From the NCBI GenBank assembly GCA_019096155.1, contig JAHCVI010000004.1:744001-808000 (forward strand): a DNA stretch of 64,000 bases, read 5' to 3'. The first letter of the stretch is position 1. Each line of letters begins with the position of its first letter. The translations under genes were made by a program, and so were the position numbers. The stretch comes from Staphylotrichum longicolle (Eukaryota; Ascomycota; Sordariomycetes; Sordariales; Chaetomiaceae). Of this stretch, positions 34,132-46,004 are shown piece by piece. The notes under the pieces are model-generated. The model did no database searches. It saw only the letters and a program-made list of their open reading frames with translations, and had not been told where the DNA came from.

Positions 34132-37100
34132 TCAATGGTTGTATACTTTCAGCTCCATCCTGCTCCTCCTCCTTTTCACCCTTTCGACTTCAACCCCCCG
34201 CCCACCAAACCCAAACTTGCCCGCCAGCACCCCCTTGATCACCGCCGCGTTCTCCCCGACCGTCAAGTTTGGATTCAGCAGCTCCATCGGCACGATATTG
34301 CGAAAGTCGCCCGTCGCCGCGGCCTTGCGCGTCAGCAGCTCGCTCAGCCCGGCCTGCCGCCTGAGATGGGGCAGCACGTCGCGCAGCGTCGCCTGCGCCG
34401 CCGCGTCGTCGGGCACCTCGATCATGGCCAGCTCGAGCAGGAGGGCCACCACGCCTGCCGCGATGGGCGTCGCGACTGAGGTGCCGGACATGCGCCGCGT
34501 GGCGGAGGGGTTGAGTGCCGTGGACGGTGTTGCTGCTGGGTCGAGCGAGTTGACGCCGGCTGGTTCGGTGGTGCTGTTGCTTGCTGATTCCGTTCTCATG
34601 TCAGAAGTAGTGTTGGTAATCCACGCCGAGGGCACGTTCTCGCCGAGAATGGTCAGCGTCTTGCCCGGTACCGCGGGCGGGTTGAAGTCGGATGGGCGGC
34701 CCCTGCCGTTGGCCGAGTTGACTGGGATGACGGCTGAATCCCACGCCGGGTAGGCCATGGCGCGCAGGGTGCCGTTGTTGGATGCTGCCGCGAGGATGAT
34801 CTTGCCCTTGCGGGCCGAGCCGTGAAGGGCTGTCTCAATGGCTTCGCTGAAGTGCCGGAATCCGAGCGACAGAGAAAGGATGTCGACATCCCAGTTTTGG
34901 GCTGCCTCGCCGGTTCCCTTGGAGCCGAGAGCGACGCTGATGGCCTTTCGTCAGGACGAGTTAGCATAGCACGCGAGATGAAGGGTCAGAAAGAGGAAGA
35001 ACTAAGGTGTTGTAAGTAACGGCTCCTTCTTTTCTTACCTTTGCTACGACTTCTGCATCCAAGCCCGAGTCAAAGTCGACGGCCACCCGGCCGATATAGA
35101 TGTCCGCCGCAGGGGCGATTTTGTTTATGAGAGCCGCGCAGTGCGTGCCGTGGCCGCATCTGTCTCTTGCCGCGATTTTGCTGTTCGGGTCGCAAAAGTC
35201 AATGCGCTTCTTGATGCGCTGTCTTACCTCCTCGTTCTTGAATGCCGTGTTTCTCATGTCAATGCCCGTGTCGAGGATGCCCACTTTAACCCTCTTTCCG
35301 GCTTGCCGTCGGTAGGGCGTAAAGATTTCCTCATTGATTCTCTCAATGTCGGCAAACCAGGTATCCACGCTTGGGGTCTGTGTTAGTGTGTGGCCTCGTT
35401 GTCCTGTGTTGGTGACATCTCAAAGAAGGGGAGTGTACACACCATGTATCTCCTATAAGCTGTTGAGTGGCGTCGCAGATGGAACCCAATACCGGCCACG
35501 GTCTCGACCTTAGCTTTTGGATGCTCGGATTGACGGCCGAAGCGTTCAGTCCCGACCTCTCCGCCTGGGGGGCCGGATCTCCGTTCTCTTTCGGTTCTGG
35601 TTTGATTGGAACGTAGTTGGGGGTCGGCTCGTCTGGCTGTTCAGTGTGTTGCTTGTCGGCAAAGTCGGTAACAAGACTTGATTCGGTATTTAGATCCTTT
35701 TCTTTCGATGTGGGTGGCGGGTTGGAGTGGCTCTTTCGGTGTCCAACGCCACCTGGTTCCTTGAGAGAGCTCGATTGCGGCCGCGCTCTACTTGCTGAGT
35801 GAGCACGTGTACGCTGCTTCTGGATGCCGAGGGTAGGTGTCGACGCCGATGGAAGACTGGCCAGTGGTGTGGCTGGACCCAGGACGTGTTGCCTGTCGAA
35901 AGAAGACCGCGGTGTCGTCTTCACTTGGGCACTTTGGCTAGGGCTTTCCTTAATGAACCCTTGTTGAGGAACGTTGGGAGTGACTGTGACGGGGGTCTCG
36001 TTGATGGTAATCGTTGGCGCCGTTGTCGATACGGAGGAGACCCTGATTGTGCTGCCTTTCCCCTTTTCTCCTGTGGGCTGCATTGCAGTTGATTTCATTG
36101 CGACTCGCCCCGTGACCTGACTTGCTTGGGTGCCACCGGAGATGTTCTCGCAGGTCTTTGAGTGTATTGTGCCACTCACAACTTGCTGAGGCAAGCTGTT
36201 GCCCAAACCTGTGAAAGTCAAGCCCGCCAGTTTCTTTGGTTCTGCTGGGGAACCCCCAGAGGGTTTGAAGCTTCCCCCTTGGTTTGATGCCGGACCCAAG
36301 ATCTTGGCTGGCCGATCCAAACTTGATGGAATCTGCTCGGGCCGCTGTGTTGGACCTCGAGGTTTGCCGAGGATGCCTGGCATCTCCTTGCCGTCATTCT
36401 GTTTTGTAGTTCCCCCAACCTCACCGGTCCCTGTCTTTTGGATGTTGCTTGCGTTTGTTGCAGGTCCTTCCAGTGGTTTTGACTCCCGCATCCATTTTAG
36501 CACCTCTCCCTTTTTGATTTCCTCCTGTTTCCTGGCTTCGTCCTGCCTCCTCGCCTCCTCCAGTTTACTGGCTTCCTCCAGTCTCCTGGCCTCCTCCTGT
36601 CGCTTCATCTCCTCTTGTCTCTAAATCTCCTCTTGTCTCTTGGCCTCTAGTCTCCTGGCCTCTCGTCTCCTGGCTTCCTCTTGTCTTCTGATCTCCTGCT
36701 GTCGCTTTGCTTCCTCCTGTCTCCTGGCCTCCTCCTCCTTTAGCCTCTGCTCGATGGCTCTTTGTTTCCTTCTGTTTTCTCTAGCTTCCGCCTCTGCTTT
36801 CCTGATTTCCTCAGCTCTTTTCGCCTCCTCTCTTCTTTCCCGTTCTGCTTTCAGCTCAGCTTGGACAGTGCCCAGCCATTCCTGACACAATATTTCAAGA
36901 CCATGTTTCTTGAGTTGAGAATGAAAGTCGCCCTGATGTGTAGCCAGGCCGGCGAGGCATTCTTTGAACAATGACTCAGCTGTCTGGTAATCCTGGAGTG
37001 TTGCATGGTTGATAGCCAGGTCTGCTCGGGTTTCAATCACATCCAGCGAATGGGCAGGCTGCTTGGATTGCCATGCAGTGAGAACTTGTTCATATAATTC

Positions 37101-37655
37101 CTGGGCCTTTTTCAGCAATTCGCGTTGTTTGTCCTCCGTGATTGACCCAGCCACCGCAGCGTGGAACCAGCACCGAGCCGTCTGCCGGCCTGTTTCAAGC
37201 GTCGCGTCGGCATCTCTCCCCCACATCTTTTTGTAGATGCTCCAAAGAATCTCATACCGGCCGGCAGCGAGGTCAAAATGCCCCTCTTCGGCCAAAGTCC
37301 GAGCATAAAGGGACAAGATTTTCAGTGTGTCCTCGCCTTCGGGGTCAATCGACTCTCGGATGTCGTACGCCTCGCCCACATAGCCGATGGCCTCGTTGAA
37401 CCTTCCCATGTTGATGAGCTGAACACCGAGTTCGCCCAGGTGCCATAATGTCATCGGGTGGATTGGATCCGTCGACAAGTGGCCCTTACACCACTGAAGG
37501 TTGACCTTGAGGAGATGAGTGGCTGTGTCGAGATCGTGTTGCTCGACGGCAGCGGCGGCCTTGCGCTGTCTGTCCAGGCACTCGTTGAACTGGCCTTCGA
37601 GCTCCCAGGGAATCTCATAGTTGAGACGCCGGATTCCGAGTTGGTTATCCGACAT
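34132..37655 (-). CDS. TPR / coiled-coil / subtilase (S8) fusion protein, with an in-frame TAG
   Basis: Three exons: 37655-35443, 35369-35039, 34944-34132, about 1118 residues. Residues 1-260 are helical TPR-like repeats (MTLWHLGELGVQLINMGRFN; TLARTLAEEGHF-like units). Residues about 265-390 form a Lys/Glu/Arg coiled coil (REEAKRAEEIRKAEAEAREN). A disordered linker runs to about 735. The subtilase domain follows, with all catalytic residues: Asp771 (LDTGID), His811 (GHGTHC), Asn about 904 (AASNNGT) and Ser about 1004 (GTSVATP). There is no signal peptide and no I9 propeptide, so this is an intracellular protease. Codon 345 is TAG (36623-36621) within the coiled coil where a repeat Gln (CAG) is expected. 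Confidence 0.85.
36480..36860 (-). repeat. KER-type coding repeat
   Basis: Purine-rich (minus strand) degenerate tandem units of 15-30 bp coding for RQEEARR/LEEASK-like heptads of the TPR-subtilase protein. Prone to slippage. It contains the TAG at 36621-36623. Confidence 0.6.
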
Positions 37656-38457
37656 GGCGATGACAGGGGTTTCCTTCCCCTCCCGTATCGCATGGATGCT
37701 GATGAAGGTGGAACTGCCGAGACGAGACAGCCAGCCTTACCAATGTACAGGATCGTTCAGAGATGACGACGTCAAGCAGATGCCTTCACGTCAACGTCAC
37801 GGGTCACTGTCGATAAGGCGATGCGGCTCCTCGCCGGGAGGGTACAAGGTGACTGGAAATGAGGGGGATTCTGCAAGGGTGTCAGAAAGTACCTTCAGAT
37901 GAGGGGTTTGTGCATGCCAGTCGGCCTGGGTCGAGTTGACGTTGACGTTCTCTGGTTGGTTCATACCCAAGGGTGGGTTCAAGTTGCGGCACAGCCTGCG
38001 TTCGCGCAGCTGCACTACCTCGAAGAGGCATCGTAAGCGAGGTCACTGATGGGACTTGGAGGCTACCACCCCTCCCTCCTCCCCGCGCCTATTTCCAGTG
38101 CCATAGCAACGAAGGAAGCGCTGAATCTGGTTTTGTTGACTATGTCTGGCAGGAGTGGACAAGTCCCTTCCCTGGGCGCGGGACGCTTCGTGATGCACAC
38201 CAACTCCAGACCTCCAACACTTGTTCATTGTGGTCTCACGTATCCGCCGACCACACTCTTGGACCCCGCACACGGAACCGAGTTCATCACGGCGAAGCAG
38301 ATGTTCACAAAATCTTTGAAAACGCGATTAGTTGTTTAAGGTAGCCCCCTGCATTCTTGATGACCCCTTCCAGATGCCTTATCCTTCAACACGACGACTA
38401 ACCCAAATGTAGAGTTTCGTACATCCTCCAAGGGCTCCAGCTTTGCGCGGGCCTGTG
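37656..38457. other. divergent upstream region, TPR-subtilase / small membrane protein
   Basis: Presumed bidirectional promoter. No gene seen. Confidence 0.4.
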
Positions 38458-39199
38458 ATGCAACTGAGTAGACGGAAGCTTCACGGCATTCTGTTGTACT
38501 GCGCGTTTCCCTCCTGCGTGCTGGGGCTTCCTCCTCGCTTCCGAAGAGCCGGCGGCGGCGGCGACTTCTCGGTTCCCCGTCGAACGACTGCCAAAGACGT
38601 CGCCGCTGCCCTGATTTCCATCCTCGTGGTCACCGCCATTGCTTCTTGGCTTATTTGGCGGTTAGTGAGCCGTGCAACGCTCCAGGTGTCCGACATGGTT
38701 ACCGATGCCTCATCCGACGATTCCGGGTAAGCAGTTTCATCAGACCCTCGCTCGAATGACGCCTGCCGCTCTGACACACAGCCAAAGGGAATATGACCAC
38801 GGTGGTACTGGGGTGCATCCTACCGGGCCAACAAGCGGGCCGGCACCGTACCCTCCTCCCATCAACCCGACGGGCCCAGGCGGGCCTGGTGGACCACGCC
38901 CGCCACGCAACCCTCCTGAGCTCGACGACATGCCAATCCGGCCTCCTCCACCAAAAGGCCCCACAGGGCCAGGAGCTGAGGCAAGTGGTCGACGCCCGGC
39001 ATTGAAATGGGTGAATCCGCCGCTTGGGTCGGCGGCAGACTTTGTGTTTCGTCCATTCCTCCCGCCAATGGGGTTCCTATCCGCTTCGCGTTCAAGAGAG
39101 CCTCCCGCTAGGATATATGTGAGCGAGCGAACTCAAGGCCCGGGATACCCATCAGGCGCAGGCGTCAGAGGCGGTGTACATGTAGAATACTCGTATTAG
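38458..39199 (+). CDS. small proline-rich single-pass membrane protein
   Basis: Two exons, 38458-38726 and 38782-39199, about 228 residues. The N-terminus (MQLSRRKLHGILLYCAFPSCVLG) could be a signal peptide. A clear transmembrane helix (VAAALISILVVTAIASWLIW) lies at about 48-67. The C-terminal part is Pro/Gly-rich (PINPTGPGGPGGPRPP) with no known domain. It sits between the TPR-subtilase gene, from which it diverges, and the gasdermin-like gene in the same orientation. A link to those two is only positional. No function recognised. Confidence 0.65.
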
Positions 39200-39631
39200 A
39201 AACTACCGGGCCGGTAGTTTAAGTTTTATTTTAGTTTGGGTGTGTTTGCTTTCGTCAACGCGCTCAATAGACCAGATCAACAGTAAGCTTGGGAGGTCGG
39301 GAGACTCTGGAATGACCTTCATTAGCTGAGCAGGTATGTGATTGGCAAAACAGTACCTGTGACCCTGAGCCGGCAACATGTACCGAAGATCTCGAGTTCG
39401 CACTCTTAAGGTCACCGCATGTGGCGCAATGTCTGCGCTTGCGAAGGGGCTGAGCTGCAGGGCCACGTCGAAGCGGGGCCGAGCTTCTTTCACCCCAGTT
39501 CTACTCCTCATGCATTCTTAGGTTACATTGGATGAACATGACTGTATTAATGTTCTCACTACCAACTTCCGATCTCTAGATTCTTCCTGCAGCTCCCTCC
39601 CAACGCGACCAAACTCCGTTCTGCTCACACG
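39200..39631. other. intergenic, promoter of gasdermin-like gene
   Basis: No gene seen. Confidence 0.4.
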
Positions 39632-40562
39632 ATGCGCCTCAAAAAGACCTACTTCCTCGCTCCTACGCGGGACCAACCTCCCACAGGTGCCATAGCCCTC
39701 GGCAACCTCATCCAATCCCCCCGCACGCCCGAATTCCCACTCAACGACCCCAACTCGCCCACCATCACCCGCCTCCTCTCCACGGCCACCACTACGGCCG
39801 AGGCCGACGCAACCCGCTCCCTCTCCAGCAAGCTCTCCCTCCAGCCCACCATCTTCGCCACCTTCCTCTCGGGCCTCCTCGGCACCCAAAACCCGCTCGA
39901 GCTCACCCTCGAATTCTCCCAAGAGGACGCCGCCACGTACCGCATCCCCCGCCTCGAGACCCGCACCATCAACCCCTCCCTGGCCGACGTGCGCGCCCTC
40001 TTCGCCGAGCCGTCCGTCCAGGCCGCCCTGCGCGACAGCCGTTTCTCGGCGAACCTGTACCTCGTCACGGGCGTGCAGGTCGCGCACGGCGCCGAGTACG
40101 TCGTGGCGCGGGCGCGCGGGCGCGGGGCGGAGGTGCGCGTCGTCGCGGACGGGGTGGCCGGCGCGGCCGCCGCCGGCGGGGTTCCCGTTGGGTGGGCGCC
40201 GGGGTCGCGGTGGCGGGGAGAGTAAGGGCAGGTCGGCGGGGAGGGTGGTGGGGCCGTTTGTGTTTGCGTATTGTCTGAGGGAGGTGCTGTATAAGAGGAA
40301 GGCGGTGACGGGGCAGCGGCGGGCGAGGGTGGAGGGGGATTTGTATGGCGATGGGGAGAAGAAGAGGGAGGTGGGGAAGAAGGAGGAGGGGGTGGAGTTT
40401 GAGGGGGAGCTGGCTGCGTTGAAGGAAGAAGATCCGGAGTTGCCTGAGCATTGGGATTTGGACGTCGAGGAGGGGCTTGATCTTGATGGAGAAGAGTGTC
40501 AGATTGTTCGGACTGATGTGGATCAGGATGGCCATGACGATGACGACGACGAGGATGAATAG
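39632..40562 (+). CDS. gasdermin-like protein (RCD-1/HET-Q1 type), frame disrupted
   Basis: About 310 residues if joined. From ATG 39632 the first frame runs to about 40190; the coding frame then continues in another phase to the stop at 40560-40562. I compare it with the gasdermin pore-forming domain. The opening KKTYFLAPTRDQ...IALGNLI matches an early strand pair. NLYLVTGVQVAHGAE matches the strand seen as NLYVV...E in animal gasdermins. FVFAYCLREVLYKR matches the FAFRVRQL strand near the domain end. A 60-residue acidic tail (DLDVEEGLDLDGEE; a final Asp run) could be the inhibitory, protease-released part. The frame change falls in a G-rich stretch (about 40180-40225). The family call is mine, from pattern only. 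Confidence 0.5.
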
Positions 40563-41125
40563 GATAAAGATTGAAGACCAAACGGTATACCGAGTGATAG
40601 ATGGCAATGTGTGCCAATGTTGGAACCATTTTAGACCTTGGTTTTCCTGTTTCACTTGGACGACATGGGTACCAAGTGCGGCAGTTGTCAGCATTGTGAG
40701 GTCTTAGAGTCCAAGGAGAACTGATTCTCCCTATTTTCTCTACGTAATTTCCCAGCGCCCAGTGACTTTTCCTTCACGAGGTACGTGTTGGGCCCGTTGT
40801 GAATCCCTTGAATGGTGAAGTTGAGCATGTCTAGGTAAGGTATCTTCAAGTAGGAATCTGTGCAGCCTGTAAGGGAGCCCATATTGCAGAGATTTGGAAG
40901 ATGCACAGCGGAGATGGACCATGGACCCCTGAATGAATACCTATCCATTGTCTTGACTTTCGTGATTCCTTTGACTTGCAGGTTCAACCCACCACTCCAT
41001 GCTTGCCAGTTCCTACCCACTCTACACCGGTCATATCTTGCACACCCCTGAAAACCAAGGGAAGAACCGCCGCCTCGCTCCATTCCATTCCATTTGGCCA
41101 AGTCACCAGGATACAAACCCGTATC
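40563..41125. other. intergenic, convergent 3' ends
   Basis: An open minus-strand frame at 40688-41116 has no ATG-plus-domain support. Otherwise nothing. Confidence 0.4.
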
Positions 41126-42621
41126 TCACGGTCTCTTAGTCGTCACAGTAACCGGCGTCATGGTCGGCGACGGCCCAAAGCCAGGCTGCCAAGCAGTAGG
41201 AAACCCACCAGGGAACATGCCCGAAAAGCCGGGCAGCTTGGGGTTGGTGGTTACGACCTGGCCGCCCGAGGCGTAGTGCTTAGCAACAGCCATAATGTCA
41301 CGCGTGAGCGTCGTATTGACGCCAAAGGTGAACCACGCAAAGATGCCGTCGCGCTTCAGATCGGTCCCGAGCTGCACGTAGCGGAAAAAGGGGTCTGACG
41401 TGGCGGCTTCCTGCAGCAGGATCGCGTCGGCCTTGTTTTGTGTCCTGGCCTGCCGGTTGGTCGAGTACGGGCTCACCTTCTCGACCGCGTCAATGAGAGA
41501 CTGGTCGAAGAAGGCCTGCCCGTTGTGCGTGACCCGCGTGCCCCAGATGGTGTTGTTGGCATAGACGGTGGTGCTGTCGTTGTAGTCTGCCCAGCCATGT
41601 CAGCCGCTTCTTCTTGAAGGGAGCTGAAGAAAGAGGGAAAAACATAGACCAATGTCGCATAAAAAAGGAGCAGGAAAGGGTGACGAAGACAGAGCTAGCA
41701 GTGAAGACAGAAAGACAGCAAAAGGTACGGGTTGACGTACGGCTAATGATGTGGATATGTGTGGCACGGCCTTGATAGTGACCCGGAAATATGGTGGTAA
41801 ACTGAACGGCGCCGTCCTTGTTGGTCTTTTGAGCTCCTCGCAAGAAGACCTTATTAAGATTGCTCTTGTCGTTAGCGTTGCCGTTCGCCGAAGAGATGGC
41901 GCCACTGTAGATCCCGGTTGAGTTGGCGTCTGTACAACGTTTAGAATAATGGTCAGGGGCACTCGAAGATTGACCGAGGCAACTTACTCCACATCTCGAG
42001 GAAGGTATCCTGAAGTGGCTCGCAGGTGTTGACGTCGATGACTTGGATGTCGAGGTAGACCGGAACTCCGGCTTGGTCATCAATCAGCTGGCTACGAATG
42101 CCCTCGCCATCGACAACTGCAGATATGGAGATCAGCCTTGTCCGATCTTGAATGGGAAGAACCGTGCTCCAAAGCATGGTATCCTAACTCAAACCTACAG
42201 AATGGACCCTCCGTGGTCTCAGGGCTGAGAACACAACTTGGCTTGCCGCCAAAGACGATTGCTGAATCAGTCGTGATGTTGAACTTCTCCGTTGACTGAT
42301 GGCTCTTGTCCAGGCTCGACGTCTGCCGTTTGACTAGAGCAAAGTGGTAAGAACTGGGGTCATGATGCTCCAACCACAGCAGTGCAGTCTTTTAAGCCTA
42401 CCATGAAATATGTCATTTCCGGTCAGATCCCGTACGGTCTTGGCCCGTCTCTGGATGGCTCGCTCATCCAACCCACTTTCTTGATGTCTCTTGGCGCAGT
42501 GGTTGAGGTTGTTAGTGTGTGCCGCAAGGAACTGGCTACGAGCAGATAGTTCTTGCGCCGGGTCGCCGTGAGCAAATGCAAGGCCCAGGAGAAGGGCGGA
42601 AACCAGATGAAAAGATAGCAT
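41126..42621 (-). CDS. secreted intradiol ring-cleavage dioxygenase
   Basis: Five exons: 42621-42402, 42333-42199, 42116-41988, 41929-41741, 41586-41126, about 377 residues. Signal peptide MLSFHLVSALLLGLAFAHG. The dioxygenase core shows TTEGPF, VDGEG, VNTCEPL, then GIYSG and HYQGRATHIHI. These carry the two Tyr and two His that bind Fe(III) in this family. It is an extracellular member, expected to open catechol rings between the hydroxyls. The C-terminal tail is Pro/Thr-rich. It lies in tandem with the tyrosinase gene upstream, which could supply catechols. Confidence 0.9.
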
Positions 42622-43385
42622 TATGTGGCAGTTACTCAGACGACTAAGGCACAAGACGTCACGTTTCCCATAAGCGTAGACTTGGGATGTGTTCACTTAT
42701 ACGGCCAGACCAGCGATCGGGTCGCGAACAGTGAGGTCTGAACGGCCGATCTTCGGTACGTGGACAGCGGTGCCCGACCCGATGTGGAGGAGTTGACCGT
42801 CACGGGTGAAATTAAAAGGAGAAGGGTCTAATAGCGCTCCAATCGCTGACATATCCTGAGATCTCGTTTGGATGGATCTAATTAGCCTACCTTACCTAGA
42901 TTAACCAGATTTTCCTTGACAAGCGCAGAATTGCAAGGGCATAATAGAGTAGCATGGCCACCAGGTGACGACGCCTCATCAAGTTAGGAATACTGCCGCA
43001 CGACTGAGACGAGATTCGTCATCAGAAGATATGTCTTCACCATTCACGAAGGACGGACTCACAAGATTTTATTTTGGGCTTACGCACAACACTTGTTCTT
43101 TGATTACACTGACGTGGTAAAAACTCAAGCCTGCCATCCATCTGGCCTGGCGGAGAACATGGACTCGTGGAGATCAAAACCCCGTTATTCTCTTAGTGCT
43201 GGCGCCTCCAAGTCATAGTGGCTCTGTGCAGCTTGGGTTTAGAGAAATATTTTGAGGAGATAATAACAGTGATGACCCAAGTCACAATCCCGTCCCCCGT
43301 GTGGTCCATTCGTGTCAATCTGCCTTAAAGGCTCTCAGACAGATTCCCAAGGGCCCCCATGGGGTGGCGCCCGAGCCACCGCACC
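42622..43385. other. intergenic between dioxygenase and tyrosinase
   Basis: AT-richer than its neighbours. No gene or clear repeat seen. Confidence 0.4.
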
Positions 43386-44769
43386 TCAAGCGTACACGTA
43401 GCACAGATAACCGCCCTGCGTGTCCATAATATCCGCCACCGTGGCATTGGGAATGATGCCCAGAGAAGATAGCGAGTGGTTCAGCGTCATGTTCGGCCCG
43501 CCGTCGCCGAGTTGCGGGTCCGGTGTGAGGGCCAGCTGGGCCGCATTCGGCTTCCCCCACATGGACGACTGCGATTCTTGGGTACCGCTGAACTCCCAGA
43601 ATCCTCTGGCCGGGTCCTGCGCGTTTAGCCCGCCGATCTCGGTCAGACGCGACTTGTTGACCTTCTGCCAGTCGAACCACATCTTGTCCACGAAGCCGTG
43701 ATGCATCATGAACAGCGGGTCACCGGCCGAGGTGATCGAGTCGCCGTTCTAGCCTCGTTAGCTGGCTCTGCGGTCCTCATTCTCCACGCATAAAACGTAC
43801 CATCATCGCCAAGGCTTCGTGGCCCAACAGATGCGGCCCCATGTAGATAGCCTTGGCCGCATCGTTGTAGTTGTTTGGGGCAACAGCCGACTTGACGTAA
43901 GACGCGCCGCACTGAGTGCTCAGGAAGTCGGTAATCTTGCGGTTTATGCAACGAGGCTGGTTCTTGAAACCCGGTCCGATGTTGACAGGACTCAAGAAGA
44001 TGTCAGCTCGGGAACCAGCAGAAGCTCGGGAGCATGTTTTGCGCCATCATGATTTCACGTGGTAGGAGAAGCACGGTTCTGACGTACAGATTGACATAGG
44101 GCCCGTCGGGGACGCAATTCTGAGACCCTGTGCCGCTGCCACCAAACCCGTACGTCTTGTCGAAGAGCGGGCTCTTGGAGAAGCTCCCGGCATCGCGAGT
44201 CTCGTCCCAGTACCTAATGAGCAATGAGTGTGCTGTTTGTGCTTGAATCGGGCACATGTAATCACTTACGGGAGACTGTCATTGTATCCGCATTCGTTGA
44301 GGAGGTGTTTATGGATGTTGAGGAAATAGCGGTGGTAGGGGAGAAAGTTACCGGTACTGTGGATTTGCAACTGTCAGGCTTAAAGTTAGCAATCTGACCA
44401 GATGGGTTTACGGTCAACTAAGAGAGAGTTTCTGGCGGCCAAAGAGGGCGGGGAGAGGTGGAATTCGACGTACAGCGAGCAACTGGTGAAGCCCAGCAAA
44501 CTCGTCCCACCGTGTCTTGGCCCAAGGGATTTTGCCCTCCTTTGCCGGCGAACTGAGGATGCACTGCTGGGCCTTGATGTAGGCAGTTTTCTGAGAGTTA
44601 GGGATGTCGTGCCTGGTAGCTCTTTAGTTCTCGAAGATCAAGAAAAAAGGAGATCACGGAAATTATCGTACCAGGACTTGCGAACCTCAGGACTGGTGCA
44701 GTTACCCGTGGCAGCCGTCGCTGTGCCCAAGATGGCAGCTGAGACAAGAAGCTGTATCCACTTGGCCAT
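43386..44769 (-). CDS. secreted tyrosinase-family copper oxidase
   Basis: Six exons: 44769-44672, 44612-44474, 44370-44270, 44213-44088, 43990-43801, 43748-43386, about 338 residues. Signal peptide MAKWIQLLVSAAILGTATA. The CuA site is FAGLHQLL plus FLPYHRYFLNIHK. The CuB site is GPHLLGHEAL plus PLFMMHHGFVDKMW. All six copper histidines appear present. The protein is the short type without a long C-terminal lid. It would oxidise monophenols or catechols outside the cell; the exact activity is not decidable from sequence. A TATA box lies about 100 bp upstream. Confidence 0.9.
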
Positions 44770-44867
44770 TATGGTTCCCGTGCTTGATAGACGCAGTAAT
44801 GGTGAACCAAGAGTCTCTCTCTCCTCGGTCCGCCCCTCCGCAGCCAGTTCCGCCCGATCTTGGAACG

Positions 44868-44874
44868 CTTTATA
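44868..44874 (-). promoter_or_regulatory. TATA box of the tyrosinase gene
   Basis: TATAAAG on the minus strand, 99 bp before the start codon. Confidence 0.45.
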
Positions 44875-46004
44875 GCTGGAGACATGTTCCCTGTGGGGCG
44901 TCGGTATCAAGCTTTGCCCAGGCTGATAGGATCGCAGGCCGGGTAAACAAGCTTTGCAATTTGCGTCCAGATCGCAGCTGACACATTCGGCATCCTCCAC
45001 CCAGGTTGTCTTACGGGGCACCGTAGCAATAAAGAGGTTGCAGAATGTGAATGTGTGGTTGGTTGTGTTCAGGGGCATCATCAACGAAAGCAGTCCTGCC
45101 CAGTTCACGAATCGGACCTGACACCGAAATTACCCAACCAACAAGCAGCGGACAAGGAGAGGCTGATCATCTCCCGGGTTGTGGAGGTCACGGGCCGAAC
45201 AACGGAGCCTGTAATGCATTTTCGGACTTTGCAACAAACTGTGGCCGAGTCTGGTTGGGTATGGTTTGTCTTGATGCATGGATCGTGTCAGCATAAACGC
45301 TCCAATCAGAGCGCCAAGAGAAACCGGAAGACAGGAGAGCTGGAGTGGAGATGTGAACAAAGGACAAAATTAACCGAAAGATGGAAGAGGAAGTGGGAAC
45401 TGAGTGCGGCGGACACCGGCGTGGGCTGATGAAGTCCAGAAAAAGTGTCCCGAATCTGGCCGCGATCTGGTAAATCTACTCCGGTTCTTGCTCTTATCAG
45501 CTGTGGCAAGCGCCAATCTGGTAGCAGCAGCTTGCATTGTGGCAGTGGTGACTGTGGGTACCTATCATGGCCACACTGCTGTTCGGGCCAGTGCAGCTCT
45601 ACCTGCCACGGGAGGACCCGTGCCTGTCAAGGGATTCTCACAATTGCTGATACGCAGCCAGTCCTCTTGGAGATCTTGGCATGTTCTTCCAGAATGGACT
45701 GACCGCGGCGGCGTCAATTGTGGCGTTCAAGACTCGACGCTATTGCACCATGAGCTGCCATCAAACCGGTTTTCACATAGATCTCGGGCAACCATCACAG
45801 TTACACAGCTTCAGTTTGTGTGGACGAGGCTCTGGATGGCGCACCCATATCCCATCCCCAAAATGCGTTCCCCCCGCAATGATAATGACGAACCAAACCG
45901 CATCAACGACCGTTCTTACAAGTCGGACAGTGTATCAGTGTGTCAGCGGTCCTTTGCTCCCCTACTAAAATTTTCTCGATCCATTAAACACATCCCCAAG
46001 CATC
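44875..46004. other. divergent upstream region, tyrosinase / vWA-papain
   Basis: About 1.1 kb without supported coding sequence. Confidence 0.4.

Noticed and set aside
40688..41116. 142-codon minus-strand open frame
   Set aside because: No conserved motif and no supporting neighbour; sits between two convergent gene ends.
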